Of a stretch of DNA of 64,000 nt, positions 27,372-36,000 are shown piece after piece. The stretch is from positions 434,001 through 498,000 of the forward strand of contig CBDATE010000024.1 of NCBI GenBank assembly GCA_965199815.1. The letters run 5' to 3'. The translations under genes and the position numbers were made by a program. The notes beneath the pieces are model-generated. The model was not told the DNA's origin and did not search any database. It saw only the letters and a list, made by a program, of their open reading frames with translations. Source of the DNA: Azotimanducus sp965199815. GTDB lineage: Bacteria; Pseudomonadota; Gammaproteobacteria; Pseudomonadales; Azotimanducaceae. Numbering within the stretch: position 1 is the stretch's first letter; every line of letters starts with the position of its first letter.

Positions 27372-28031
27372 TCAAGCAGAGGCGCGTGAAACTACCACCT
27401 TGGCGGCGCGTACCAGGCGCCCGTTGAGCGAAAAGCCAGCCTGAACGACATCGAGTACGCTGTTCTCTTCGCAGGCATCGTTGGGCGCAGTGGCCACAGC
27501 TTCGTGCCAGGCCGGGTCAAACGGCTCGCCTTGCGGTTCGATACGCGACACGCCGTGACGAGCCACCGTGTCCATCAAGAGCCTGGCGGCCAGTTCGATG
27601 CCTTGTGCATCGGATGCCCCCGAATCTCCCGAACGCGCAATCTCGACCGCCTTGTCGAGGCTATCGAGCACCGGAATCAGGTCTTTCAACAAGCGTTCAA
27701 CGCCGAATTTGTGCGCGTTTTCAACATCCCGAGCGCTGCGTCGCTGAATGTTTTCCGCTTCGGCGCGAGCACGCAATACCTGTTCTTCGCTCCGTGCCAA
27801 CCGCGCGAGAAGCTCAGGCAGAGACTCACTGACCGCAACTTCTTCTCCGGTTTCTCCGGTTTCGACTTGCTCCCCCGTTTCTGCACCCCGAGCATCCGTA
27901 TCGGAGTGTTCGTCCTGCGCCGGGCGATCTTCATGATCAGCCTGCGGCGCACCTTCATCTGCACCTGTAGCCGAGGCATCCAAATCAGCTTCGGACAGGG
28001 TCTCTTCTTCCCGCTGTATCGATGTATTCAT
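27372..28031 (-). CDS. grpE: Nucleotide exchange factor GrpE
   Basis: It is the ADP/ATP exchange factor for DnaK. An acidic disordered N-terminus (about 80 residues, rich in Asp, Glu and Gly) precedes a coiled-coil segment (LLARLARSEEQVLRARAEAE) and the C-terminal beta domain (MDTVARHGVSRIEPQGEPFD, FSLNGRLVRAAKVVVS). ATG 28031 with GGGAG seven bases away is preferred over the upstream ATG 28061. A sigma-32-like promoter lies 64-91 bp upstream. Confidence 0.96.
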   Translation of the reverse strand: MNTSIQREEETLSEADLDASATGADEGAPQADHEDRPAQDEHSDTDARGAETGEQVETGETGEEVAVSESLPELLARLARSEEQVLRARAEAENIQRRSARDVENAHKFGVERLLKDLIPVLDSLDKAVEIARSGDSGASDAQGIELAARLLMDTVARHGVSRIEPQGEPFDPAWHEAVATAPNDACEENSVLDVVQAGFSLNGRLVRAAKVVVSRASA

Positions 28032-28094
28032 GCAACTCCCTTCAACCGGAAATGCGCACACGCATGTGCACAGGCTCGCTCGCCAAAGATTCAG

Positions 28095-28122
28095 AATTGG
28101 GGGCAGACAGACAAATTACAAG
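28095..28122 (-). promoter_or_regulatory. Heat-shock (sigma-32-like) promoter of grpE-dnaK-dnaJ
   Basis: On the minus strand CTTGTA (28122-28117) and CCCCAATT (28102-28095) are separated by 14 bp. This matches the RpoH consensus CTTGAA-N13-15-CCCCATTT at 5/6 and 7/8 positions. The predicted start near 28088 leaves a leader of about 57 nt before grpE. Confidence 0.6.
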
Positions 28123-28136
28123 GCTTGCGAGCCTTG
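28119..28136. promoter_or_regulatory. Inverted repeat over the grpE -35 element
   Basis: A perfect 7-bp inverted repeat (CAAGGCT / AGCCTTG, 4-base loop) sits 35-52 bp after the hrcA stop and covers the -35 element of the sigma-32-like promoter. It could be a weak hrcA terminator or an operator. It is not the CIRCE sequence that HrcA usually binds. Confidence 0.45.
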
Positions 28137-28170
28137 CATGTTCTCGTATGACTGTCGGTACAGGCGGGAG

Positions 28171-29208
28171 CTATTCGAGCGAGGATTCCAGCAGACGGGA
28201 TGTGAGATCCACGACACCAATGACCTTCTCGTACTGCATGCGTTTCGGCCCAATCACACCAAGCACTCCGGCGATTTCGCCCTTCTTGCGATAGCGCCGC
28301 GTGACCACGCTCAGGTCGGAAAAGGGTTGATAGCCGGATTCGCCGCCGATATACAGTTGCACACCGTCCGAGCGCATGGAACGATCCAGCAGGTCGAGAA
28401 CGAGCCGCTTCCTCGCGAAGGCATCAAGCGCTCGGCGGGCAGATGCCAGGTCATGATGTTCGCCAAGCAGGCGCGCCTCGCCGGAGACCGCCAGCTCGTC
28501 GCCATGATTGCCTGCGCGCCCGAAGGCCTTGCTTGCGACTTCCAGCGTGGTGCGCAAGAAGGAATCCAGTCGTTGCCTGTCGGTTTCCATGTCAGCGAGC
28601 ACCTGATTGCGTATATCAGAGAGGCGCATGCCGCCGAAGTGCTTGCTCATGAAGCTGCCGGCTTCTTCGAGTTCGCCTTCCGTATAGTCGTTTTCGGTAT
28701 GAATAATCTGATTCCTCACCTCGCGGTCATTCACCACCATGATGACCAGCGCGCGCTGCCCGGTGAGCCGCAAGAACTCTATCTGACGCAGGGTGCCATC
28801 CACTTCGCCTTTCATGGTGACGACCCCCACCAGATCGGTGCTGCGCGACAGGAGCTTCGAGACCTGTCTGATCAATTCTTCGGAGCTGAGGTCAGGATCA
28901 AGTGTGCGACGCATGGTGTCTTTTTCCGACTCACTCACCGGGATGACCGAAACCAGACTATCGACAAAGAAGCGCAAGCCCTCGTTGGTCGGCACCTTGC
29001 CGGCCGAGGTGTGTGGTGAGCGCACCAGCCCCTGTTGTTCGAGCGAGGCCATCACATTGCGCACCGTGGCCGAACTTACCCTGACCCCGGGCAGGCTGGC
29101 GAGCCACTTCGAGGCGACCGGTTGACCGGAAGCGATGTATCCCTTGATGAGCATACGCAGCAACCCCCTGCTGCGCGCATCAAGATCATGAGAGGTGAGC
29201 TGTTTCAC
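28171..29208 (-). CDS. hrcA: Heat-inducible transcription repressor HrcA
   Basis: It is a DNA-binding repressor of heat-shock genes. The N-terminal winged helix (SRGLLRMLIKGYIASGQPVA, then SATVRNVMASLEQQGLVRSP) is followed by the GAF-like and insert domains; it has 345 residues and a GTG start. HrcA normally represses groE or dnaK operons through CIRCE, but I find no CIRCE in this locus, so its target is elsewhere or divergent. Co-occurrence with a sigma-32-like promoter suggests dual control. It is divergent from recN. Confidence 0.95.
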   Translation of the reverse strand: MKQLTSHDLDARSRGLLRMLIKGYIASGQPVASKWLASLPGVRVSSATVRNVMASLEQQGLVRSPHTSAGKVPTNEGLRFFVDSLVSVIPVSESEKDTMRRTLDPDLSSEELIRQVSKLLSRSTDLVGVVTMKGEVDGTLRQIEFLRLTGQRALVIMVVNDREVRNQIIHTENDYTEGELEEAGSFMSKHFGGMRLSDIRNQVLADMETDRQRLDSFLRTTLEVASKAFGRAGNHGDELAVSGEARLLGEHHDLASARRALDAFARKRLVLDLLDRSMRSDGVQLYIGGESGYQPFSDLSVVTRRYRKKGEIAGVLGVIGPKRMQYEKVIGVVDLTSRLLESSLE

Positions 29209-29358
29209 GGAGGCAAGTGTGGCTCACCGACTCTGTTGAACGCAAGGCCAGGCGGGCAACATCCAGGCAAGGCGCAAGCCGATGCTGCGACCTGATGAGC
29301 AAATGGGTAGAGTATGCATCCTGCCATTGATTCCATGTCGTGTGTCAGTTCGTCGCAC

Positions 29359-31047
29359 ATGCTGCTTGAACTCAGCATAGAAAATTACGCGCTGGTGCGT
29401 CGGCTCAGAATCGAGTTTGCACCGGGGCTGTCAGCCATCACCGGCGAATCGGGGGCCGGCAAGTCACTGTTGCTTGGTGCCCTCGGCCAGGTTCTCGGCG
29501 ACCGCGCGGATACTGCGCGCATTTCGCCAGACAAGACCTCGAGCCATATCAGCGCCCGCTTCGACCTGAGCTGTGCGCCCTGGGCGAGTGACTTCCTTGC
29601 CGAACATGACCTGCAAAGCCCCGATGCTCCCGACGAATGCCTCCTGCACCGGCGAATCGATGCGAATGGCCGTTCGCGCGCGTACATCAACGACGTATCA
29701 GTCACTCTGGCAACCTTGCGCGCACTGGCATCTCATCTGGTGGACATTCATGCTCAGGAGCAGCATCACGCGCTGCGTACGCAACCCTTTCAGCGACAGG
29801 TTTTTGATGCTTACGCGGCGCGTCAGGATGAGCTCGCCGAGGTGCAGACCTGCTGGGCTACCTGGCAGGCGGCACAGGCACGTGCCAACGAATTGCGCGA
29901 ACGCATCGAAGCGCGCAAGGAGCGCGCTGATCTCCTGCGTTATCAGGTAGCCGAACTCGAACAGCTTGACCTGAAGGATGGCGAATACGAGGAGGTGGTT
30001 GCACAGCACACCCGATTGTCCGGGGTGGACGAGTTACGCAGGCTGGCGGGACAGGCGATTGACCTGCTTGAACGGGAAGAAGTTGGTATCGGCTCTCGAC
30101 TGAGCATTCTGAACGCCCTTCTGGAGCGCATGCAGGATGAGCAGGCATCGCTCGCATCAGCGCGCGAAGCCGGCCTTCTGGCAGCGACCGAACTCGCGCA
30201 GACAAGTTCGGACTTGATGCGCTATCTTGATGGCTTGCAAGCCGACCCCGAGGCGCTCAGGGGGCTTGATGAGCGACTCTCCAGCATCATCGAGCTCGCT
30301 CGCAAGCACCGAGTGGCACCGGATGCGCTCTGTGCACATGGTCAGGATCTGAAGGCTCAGTTGCATGCCATGGCAGATGAGGATGGAACCTTCTCTCGAC
30401 TCGAAGAGGACATCAAACAGGCACAGAGCAGTTTCATGCAGGCGGCCAATGCCTTGAGTGAACGGCGACAGGCCGCCAAGGCACCCTTCGAGGGCGAGCT
30501 TCAAGGCTATCTCGGGCGGCTCGGTCTTGGCGAGGCACGCATCGAGGTGTGTCTCACTCCACAACTGCACGAATGGGGGCTGGAAAAAGTCTCGTTCGAC
30601 TATGCGGCTTCCGTAACACTCGCCGCCACGCCTGTGGACAAGGTGGCCTCCGGTGGTGAGCGCTCGCGGCTCGCTTTGGCGGTCGAGCTACTCGTCGCCA
30701 GGCGCGCCCGCCTGCCGACCCTGATTCTTGATGAGGCAGATGTCGGCATCGGCGGGCATCTGTCGGACGAGGTCGGCAAGCTGTTGACCGGTCTTTCCAG
30801 TAACGCACAGATTCTCCTGATCACACACGCACCTCAGATAGCCGCGCGCGCCGATGCCCATTTTCGCGTGGTCAAGATCGGGGATGAAGGTGTATCTATC
30901 GACAGGCTCGATTATCAGCAGCGGCTCGAGGAGATTACGCGTATGCTCGGAGGCGCTCATCTCGAGGAATCCACACGCTCCTACGCACGCAAGCTCCTCG
31001 AATCGGCTCGCGAAGGAAACTCCGAACAACCGCCCTCATCTGACTGA
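29359..31047 (+). CDS. recN: DNA repair protein RecN
   Basis: This SMC-like ATPase acts in double-strand-break repair. It begins MLLELSIENYALVRRLRIEF, matching the family's N-terminus. Walker A is GESGAGKSLLLG, followed by a coiled coil (about 150-360). The signature is VASGGERSRLALAVELL and Walker B is LPTLILDEADVGIGG. The frame opens at ATG 29314, but ATG 29359 fits homologues. I see no LexA box (CTGT-N8-ACAG) in the hrcA-recN intergenic region, although recN is commonly SOS-induced. Confidence 0.95.
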   Translation: MLLELSIENYALVRRLRIEFAPGLSAITGESGAGKSLLLGALGQVLGDRADTARISPDKTSSHISARFDLSCAPWASDFLAEHDLQSPDAPDECLLHRRIDANGRSRAYINDVSVTLATLRALASHLVDIHAQEQHHALRTQPFQRQVFDAYAARQDELAEVQTCWATWQAAQARANELRERIEARKERADLLRYQVAELEQLDLKDGEYEEVVAQHTRLSGVDELRRLAGQAIDLLEREEVGIGSRLSILNALLERMQDEQASLASAREAGLLAATELAQTSSDLMRYLDGLQADPEALRGLDERLSSIIELARKHRVAPDALCAHGQDLKAQLHAMADEDGTFSRLEEDIKQAQSSFMQAANALSERRQAAKAPFEGELQGYLGRLGLGEARIEVCLTPQLHEWGLEKVSFDYAASVTLAATPVDKVASGGERSRLALAVELLVARRARLPTLILDEADVGIGGHLSDEVGKLLTGLSSNAQILLITHAPQIAARADAHFRVVKIGDEGVSIDRLDYQQRLEEITRMLGGAHLEESTRSYARKLLESAREGNSEQPPSSD

Positions 31048-31054
31048 TTTCGGT

Positions 31055-31441
31055 ATGCTACGCACACACACGCATGATCGCCTTGGCGACCGAATCATTC
31101 GATTGCAAAGATTCACCCTCCTCATCTGTATGTGCTGTCTGACGCTCGGCTGTGCCGTCGTGCCGAAGATACACAAGATCACCGTATATCAAGGCAATGT
31201 GCTGACACAGCGCATGGTGGATGAGCTTCGCCCCGGGATGACCCGTCGGCAGGTCGTTTATGTGCTCGGTCAGCCGGTCAACGCCAATCCCTTTCGTCTC
31301 GACCGGTGGGATTACGTGTACACAGTAGCCGCAGGTAGCGGCTTTCGCGTGAATCGCATCATGACGCTGTCGTTCGAGGAAGATGCTCTGGTGCGCATTC
31401 AGGGAGACCTCGCACCGGGTACGCAGGCTTCCGACACATAA
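31055..31441 (+). CDS. bamE: Outer membrane protein assembly factor BamE (lipoprotein)
   Basis: It is a small lipoprotein subunit of the BAM beta-barrel insertion complex. A lipoprotein signal (LLICMCCLTLGC) has its lipobox Cys near residue 32 of 128. The BamE core is DELRPGMTRRQVVYVLGQPV, followed by DRWDYVYTVAAGSGF. ATG 31055 lies 7 bp after recN, so the two genes probably share a transcript. The longer upstream frame overlaps recN and is discounted. Confidence 0.93.
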   Translation: MLRTHTHDRLGDRIIRLQRFTLLICMCCLTLGCAVVPKIHKITVYQGNVLTQRMVDELRPGMTRRQVVYVLGQPVNANPFRLDRWDYVYTVAAGSGFRVNRIMTLSFEEDALVRIQGDLAPGTQASDT

Positions 31442-31481
31442 ACTCGCCAACCGCGGGGCAGACAGTCGCTGTGTCATCTCG

Positions 31482-31796
31482 TCAGGTACCGCCCTGTGCG
31501 CGTTTTCGGCGCGCTTCGACAGGGTCGATTATCAGAGGTCGCAGAAGCTCGAGACGGTCACCTTCGGCCACCGGTATCGATCTGTCCTCGACGAGTGTGC
31601 CGTAAATGGCAAGATTTGCACAGGCCCATGCCTCGGGCGGGAAGTCAGGGCACTCGGTGCGCGCCATCGCAATGGCTTCAGATACGCTCGCGCCCTGCCC
31701 GATTGTCAGGTACCGGCGAAAAACCTCTCCGGCACACACATACACCACTTCAAACTGAATCTCCTGCAAGAGCCTGGGCCTCACGTTTTGGCGCAA
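31482..31796 (-). CDS. rnfH: RnfH family ubiquitin-like protein
   Basis: It is a small beta-grasp protein (EIQFEVVYVC, QGASVSEAIAMA, IAVEGDR-like turn SIPVAEGDRLELLRPLIIDP) that matches the RnfH/UPF0125 family; the function is unknown. The frame opens at TTG 31796, but starts at TTG 31769 or further in would fit homologues equally well. It is convergent with bamE and divergent from smpB (50 bp). The ratA toxin gene usually found between smpB and rnfH is absent. Confidence 0.88.
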   Translation of the reverse strand: MRQNVRPRLLQEIQFEVVYVCAGEVFRRYLTIGQGASVSEAIAMARTECPDFPPEAWACANLAIYGTLVEDRSIPVAEGDRLELLRPLIIDPVEARRKRAQGGT

Positions 31797-31846
31797 TCGG
31801 GTCTCATGTTACTGTCTGCCTGCATACTTGAACTTTTCCACTTCCG

Positions 31847-32332
31847 ATGACAAGGAACTCAGACAAGGCATCGGCTGGTGGTCAGACGATTGCAACCAAC
31901 CGGCGCGCCCGTTTTGATTACGAGTTGCTCGACCGTTTCGAGGCCGGGCTGGTTCTGCTCGGATGGGAAGTCAAGAGTTTGCGCCTCGGGGGCGCGGACT
32001 TGAGTGACAGTTACGTGCTCGTGCGCGAAGGTGAAGCCTGGCTCCTCGGTGCGCGCATTGCGCCGCTACCGACAGTGGCGGAGCATGAACGCCCGGATGC
32101 CACGCGCAGCCGCAAGCTGCTGCTGCACGACAAGGAGATTTCCAGGATCTTCCTGCACACTGCACATCGTGGCGCAACCTGTATCGCCCTGTCACTGTAC
32201 TGGCGGCGCGGCAAGGCCAAGTGTGAAATTGCGCTGGCGCGCGGCAAGAAGCGCCACGACAAGCGGGAAAGCGAAAAGGCGCGCGACTGGCAACGACAAA
32301 AGCAGCGCCTGGTCAGAACCAGAGTGCGTTGA
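31847..32332 (+). CDS. smpB: SsrA-binding protein SmpB
   Basis: It is the tmRNA partner for trans-translation ribosome rescue, 161 residues. The OB-fold core is ATNRRARFDYELLDRFEAGL, then VLLGWEVKSLRLGGADLSDSY. The basic C-terminal tail (KKRHDKRESEKARDWQRQKQ) enters the decoding centre. No ssrA gene is visible in the window. A complete multi-hairpin element begins within 10 bp of its stop. Confidence 0.97.
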   Translation: MTRNSDKASAGGQTIATNRRARFDYELLDRFEAGLVLLGWEVKSLRLGGADLSDSYVLVREGEAWLLGARIAPLPTVAEHERPDATRSRKLLLHDKEISRIFLHTAHRGATCIALSLYWRRGKAKCEIALARGKKRHDKRESEKARDWQRQKQRLVRTRVR

Positions 32333-32339
32333 ACACAAG

Positions 32340-32490
32340 GTATGTTCTGATCAAGTCCATCCGTGGACTTGATCAGATTCGCAAATCAGAAGTACGCTTC
32401 TGATTTGCTCGCAGATTCAATGCCTTACGGCACTGAATCTGGCGGCACATCCGTGTGCCGCACGGGAAACTCTGTTATTCAGAGTTTCCC
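32340..32490 (+). repeat. Multi-hairpin element, copy A
   Basis: Five consecutive hairpins are present. H1 32347-32376 has arms ctgatcaagtcca / tggacttgatcag and loop tccg. H2 32381-32408 is a perfect 12-bp stem with loop tacg. H3 32413-32440 has one mismatch and loop ttac. H4 32443-32460 has a 7-bp stem and loop tccg. H5 32464-32490 has an 11-bp stem and loop ttatt. It is flanked by AAG on both sides if the element starts at gtatgtt. It lies between convergent smpB and the PrcB-domain gene. Confidence 0.92.
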
Positions 32491-32503
32491 AAGCCCCCGC
32501 GCC

Positions 32504-32530
32504 ACCGCAAGCATCTTGCAATCACGGCAA
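32504..32530 (+). repeat. 27-bp motif shared with 39271-39297
   Basis: The motif accgcaagcNtcttgcaatc continuing to acggcaa occurs here 13 bp after element copy A, and at 39271 a few bases after a decayed element. It may be an outer module of the element family. The rest of 32491-32597 shows nothing I recognise. Confidence 0.7.
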
Positions 32531-32597
32531 GCTCTCTTTCTCCTCAAGCGCGGAGTTTGGCGCAGGATTCATCAAGATTCCTTATTCCAAACTAATT

Positions 32598-33092
32598 TTA
32601 TTCCAGACTAATTTTGTCGATTTCCCGACCTTCGGCATCCACTAACATAACGGCATCGTAACCGCCACGCTCGAAAGAGGCGATGGCGTAGGGGCTGGTA
32701 ACCATTCCTCCGAGTAACATTCCCGGTTTTGGGGAGCTGGCAAGAACGGTGACGAACAACACATCGTCGCTCTGCCGAGTTTTTTCAGCAAAGTCAACCG
32801 AATATCCGGTAGTACTACGCTCCCCCATGAACGCTGCAACAACAACGAATCGATCAAAATCCACTTCCGGAATGGGGCGCGGCGAAACATCCTTTGCGCG
32901 AATTTCGGCAAATATGGCGCGAAGATTCACTTCATCCTGAATGACACGATAAGACTCTTGTGCGAAAGAGTGTACTCCGCGTTCAATGAGATGTGTGTGC
33001 AAACTCCCCCCTACATGGTCTGCGACTGCCGGGGCATGCAGAGCAAACATCGCAAACACGACAGGCAGGAAGCGCAACCCCTTATTTTTCAT
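32598..33092 (-). CDS. Secreted PrcB_C-domain protein
   Basis: After a signal peptide (FLPVVFAMFALHAPAVADHV) the protein has a single domain with FDRFVVVAAFMGERSTTGYS followed by VDFAEKTRQSDDVLFVTVLA. This resembles the C-terminal domain of PrcB, a component of the Treponema denticola dentilisin (PrtP) protease complex. ATG 33092 overlaps the end of the subtilase gene by 11 bp, giving 164 residues and suggesting translational coupling. I infer a partner, chaperone or inhibitor of the adjacent subtilase. Confidence 0.72.
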   Translation of the reverse strand: MKNKGLRFLPVVFAMFALHAPAVADHVGGSLHTHLIERGVHSFAQESYRVIQDEVNLRAIFAEIRAKDVSPRPIPEVDFDRFVVVAAFMGERSTTGYSVDFAEKTRQSDDVLFVTVLASSPKPGMLLGGMVTSPYAIASFERGGYDAVMLVDAEGREIDKISLE

Positions 33093-36000
33093 GAGCATGC
33101 TCCGGGATCTTGAATCCCTGTGCGCCAATGCTAGTCGACTCGAGGCTCTGAGACGAAATTCGGGAGAACAAGTCAATAGAGACACCGAATTTCACTCTCT
33201 GGTCTCCATCAACGCGGATAGTGCGTGGAGCACCGACTAACGGGTACATGCCACAGGCTTCCCCAGCATCGCAAATATGGTTGTCACCGTCTCGATTTGT
33301 GCCAGCAATCACCCAGTAATTACCGGGTGGCACGTCAGAGGATTCGTAGCTGTAACCTCCTTCAGGTGTCAACGCTTTCCAGTCCTGCCATCGGTAAGTA
33401 TCCGGATCGAGCAAGCCGACCCAGATCGTCCCAACATTGGAAGGTCGGGCTACGGAGCGCACCTGTGCACTCACGCCAAGCCTGTATTCACCTCCATTCG
33501 AGCGTATCAGGACTTCTCCGGATAAAGTCCCTTCCGGCTGGTTCTCGCGGTTCACTTGAATGACAAGGTCCGGCAGATATTCGCGAGAAACTTCGATCCA
33601 GGATTGCTCGGTGTTCGCGGATTCAATATGCAATTCACCGCCACCAATATTTTCGGTTCGTACACGCAACTGTTGTGCCGAATCGCCAAAGTTCAAATAG
33701 GCAGGTGCCACTCTGAGCCTGGGAGCTGTTGGCGCATCGTCAATGCTTCCTCCAACAATCGCCTTGGCTGTACGCACCGCGCGATAGGCATCAATGATTC
33801 CTTCGCCATAAATGAAGTCCTTGCCGGGAACTCCCAGATCACGTACAACAGCCGCTGCGGATGGGTCGCTATGAGTGCCCGCGATGAGGTCGTTGATGTC
33901 CCCAGGAGTCAAAGCTGGATTCACAGACAGCATCAAACCTACGATACCGGCCACATGCGGCGCAGCCATCGAAGTACCAACATATCCGCGATAAGTGTGA
34001 CGAAGCGGGAAAGAAGCATCGTCAGCCATTGTGCTGACCACCCCCGAGGAGAAGCCGCCGCCCGGGGCGACAACATTGATTCGCTCTCCGTAGTTGGAGT
34101 AATGCGCCTTTTCCTCGTTGCTATTTACCGCGCCTACGGTAATAACACCCGGAACCGCCGACCAGTAATCGGTGAAAAAGCAGTTGTTATTGCCTGCCGC
34201 GTGCACTACAACGACACCAGATTCAATGACTTCTCGAAGTACCGCGCTGACTGCCGGATTTTCCGGCAGCGGGATGCACATACGATTGTCCTGACCAAGG
34301 CTGAGATTGATCACATCGGCGCGCTTTGATGGCAAGCTCTCGGACGCATTGGCAAGCCCCGCAGCATAGCGAATGCCTTCAATCACATCGCTCGTGTAGC
34401 CTCCGCCCTTCCCCAACACACGAACGGGCATGACCTTGCCCTTCCACAGCACCCCAGCGACACCAACTCCATTGTTGGTTGTCGCTGCCACCGTACCAGC
34501 TACATGGGTCCCATGAAATGAGGAACTCCCAAGCCCCACACCCCCATCACCCACATCGTGCGGATTTGAGTCGATTCCGTCGCCGTCCTGCGCTATTTCG
34601 GGGTCACTGATGAAGTCGTAGCCGACGAGACCACCCTGGGCATCTCTCAACAGCCGCGCAGAGAGATCGGGATGATCTGTCGCGACACCCGTGTCAACCA
34701 CGGCAACCACAACATCGTCACTCCCCGTCGTCAGACCCCACGCCGCTTCAAGGGATACTGCCTGATAATGCCATTCTTGGCGGTCGTATTCGGGGTCATC
34801 GGGGCGTACTGAAGCACTCAATACGTAGTTTGGCTGCACAGCAACAGCTTCGCTGTTCTTTACCATACGTTTGCGCAGCATCAAGGTGGCCGCCTTGTCA
34901 CGCAGCAATTTGCTATCGAAACGAAATCCCGCACCCTCCAGGAATTGTGTGTGCTCAGTGAACTGCCTGTCAGGTGCCGTTCGAATACGGTTGTTGCCAA
35001 TGAAGTCAACATCCTGGAGTGCGAAAGATGCCGCGACGCGCTTCATTGCCTCTCCCCGAGATTCTGCTCGGTCAGATGTGCCCCTTGACACATTTGGAGC
35101 AGCCATCACGAGTAATTCCCTGGGCACAAATTCACCGTCTCTTGACCAGGTGCGATTGATAGCCATTTGTGCACCCTCTGGCGATTGCTCATGCGCAAAC
35201 GAAACAACGAGCGAGTAGTTGCTTGCGCCGTTGTAGGCGCTTACGACAACAAGATGCTCGCCCTCAATGCTTGATTGAATCGCCTCCAAATCATCCACTC
35301 CCAGAGATTGTTCGATGATCGCACCATCCGGTCTGGCGAGATAGAGATCAAGGTCCGCTTCTTCGGCATCTGCGATCGCAAGGCCGATTCGCACTGGAGC
35401 AGGGAAGGCAAGCCGATAAATATCCAGTTGATCGTCATACGCACTCGCGTAGCCGGCTATCGTGGCGGGGACAAGCTCGAACTGTGCAGAATCAAGCGTG
35501 TCGTTACCAGCTTTCTCGCGCAAGGCATCTCTGGTGTCGCTGTCCATCGATTGACCTTCAGCAATTCGCAGGCGAACAAAGACTTTGCCCGTTTCCAACT
35601 GGCTCGGCTCACCTTGCACCGGGAGCTGCCAGGCAAGATCAGTAAAGAGATTCACCGGACTGCTTGGTGAGAGTGCAATATGCCCGTCGAGCGCCAGAAA
35701 ATGCCAAGAGCCATTTTCCCCGTGCCTGAGCAACAAGTCATCGCTGCTGTCACCGTCAAGATCTCCCACACCGGCAAGTTCATACCCGGGAAGTTCCGGC
35801 ATCTCCAGCACACTGCCCTCTCCACCGCGCACCTGCCGACCGTTCATACGGTAAAGATGCCATTCACCCTCAACGTGTCCGACCAATATATCGGTCATGC
35901 CATCAGCGTCATAATCTCCCAACGCAATCGGTGCAGTACCAAGTCCGGATGGCAATCCGCTCACAGGGCCACTGCCAAATACTATCTTGCGGCCTTGCAT

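Noticed and set aside
27263..27376. Separate sigma-32 promoter for dnaK
   Set aside because: A perfect CTTGAA occurs at 27376-27371, but no CCCCAT-like -10 lies 13-15 bp downstream.
29209..29358. SOS (LexA) box upstream of recN
   Set aside because: No CTGT-N8-ACAG or close variant is present between hrcA and recN.
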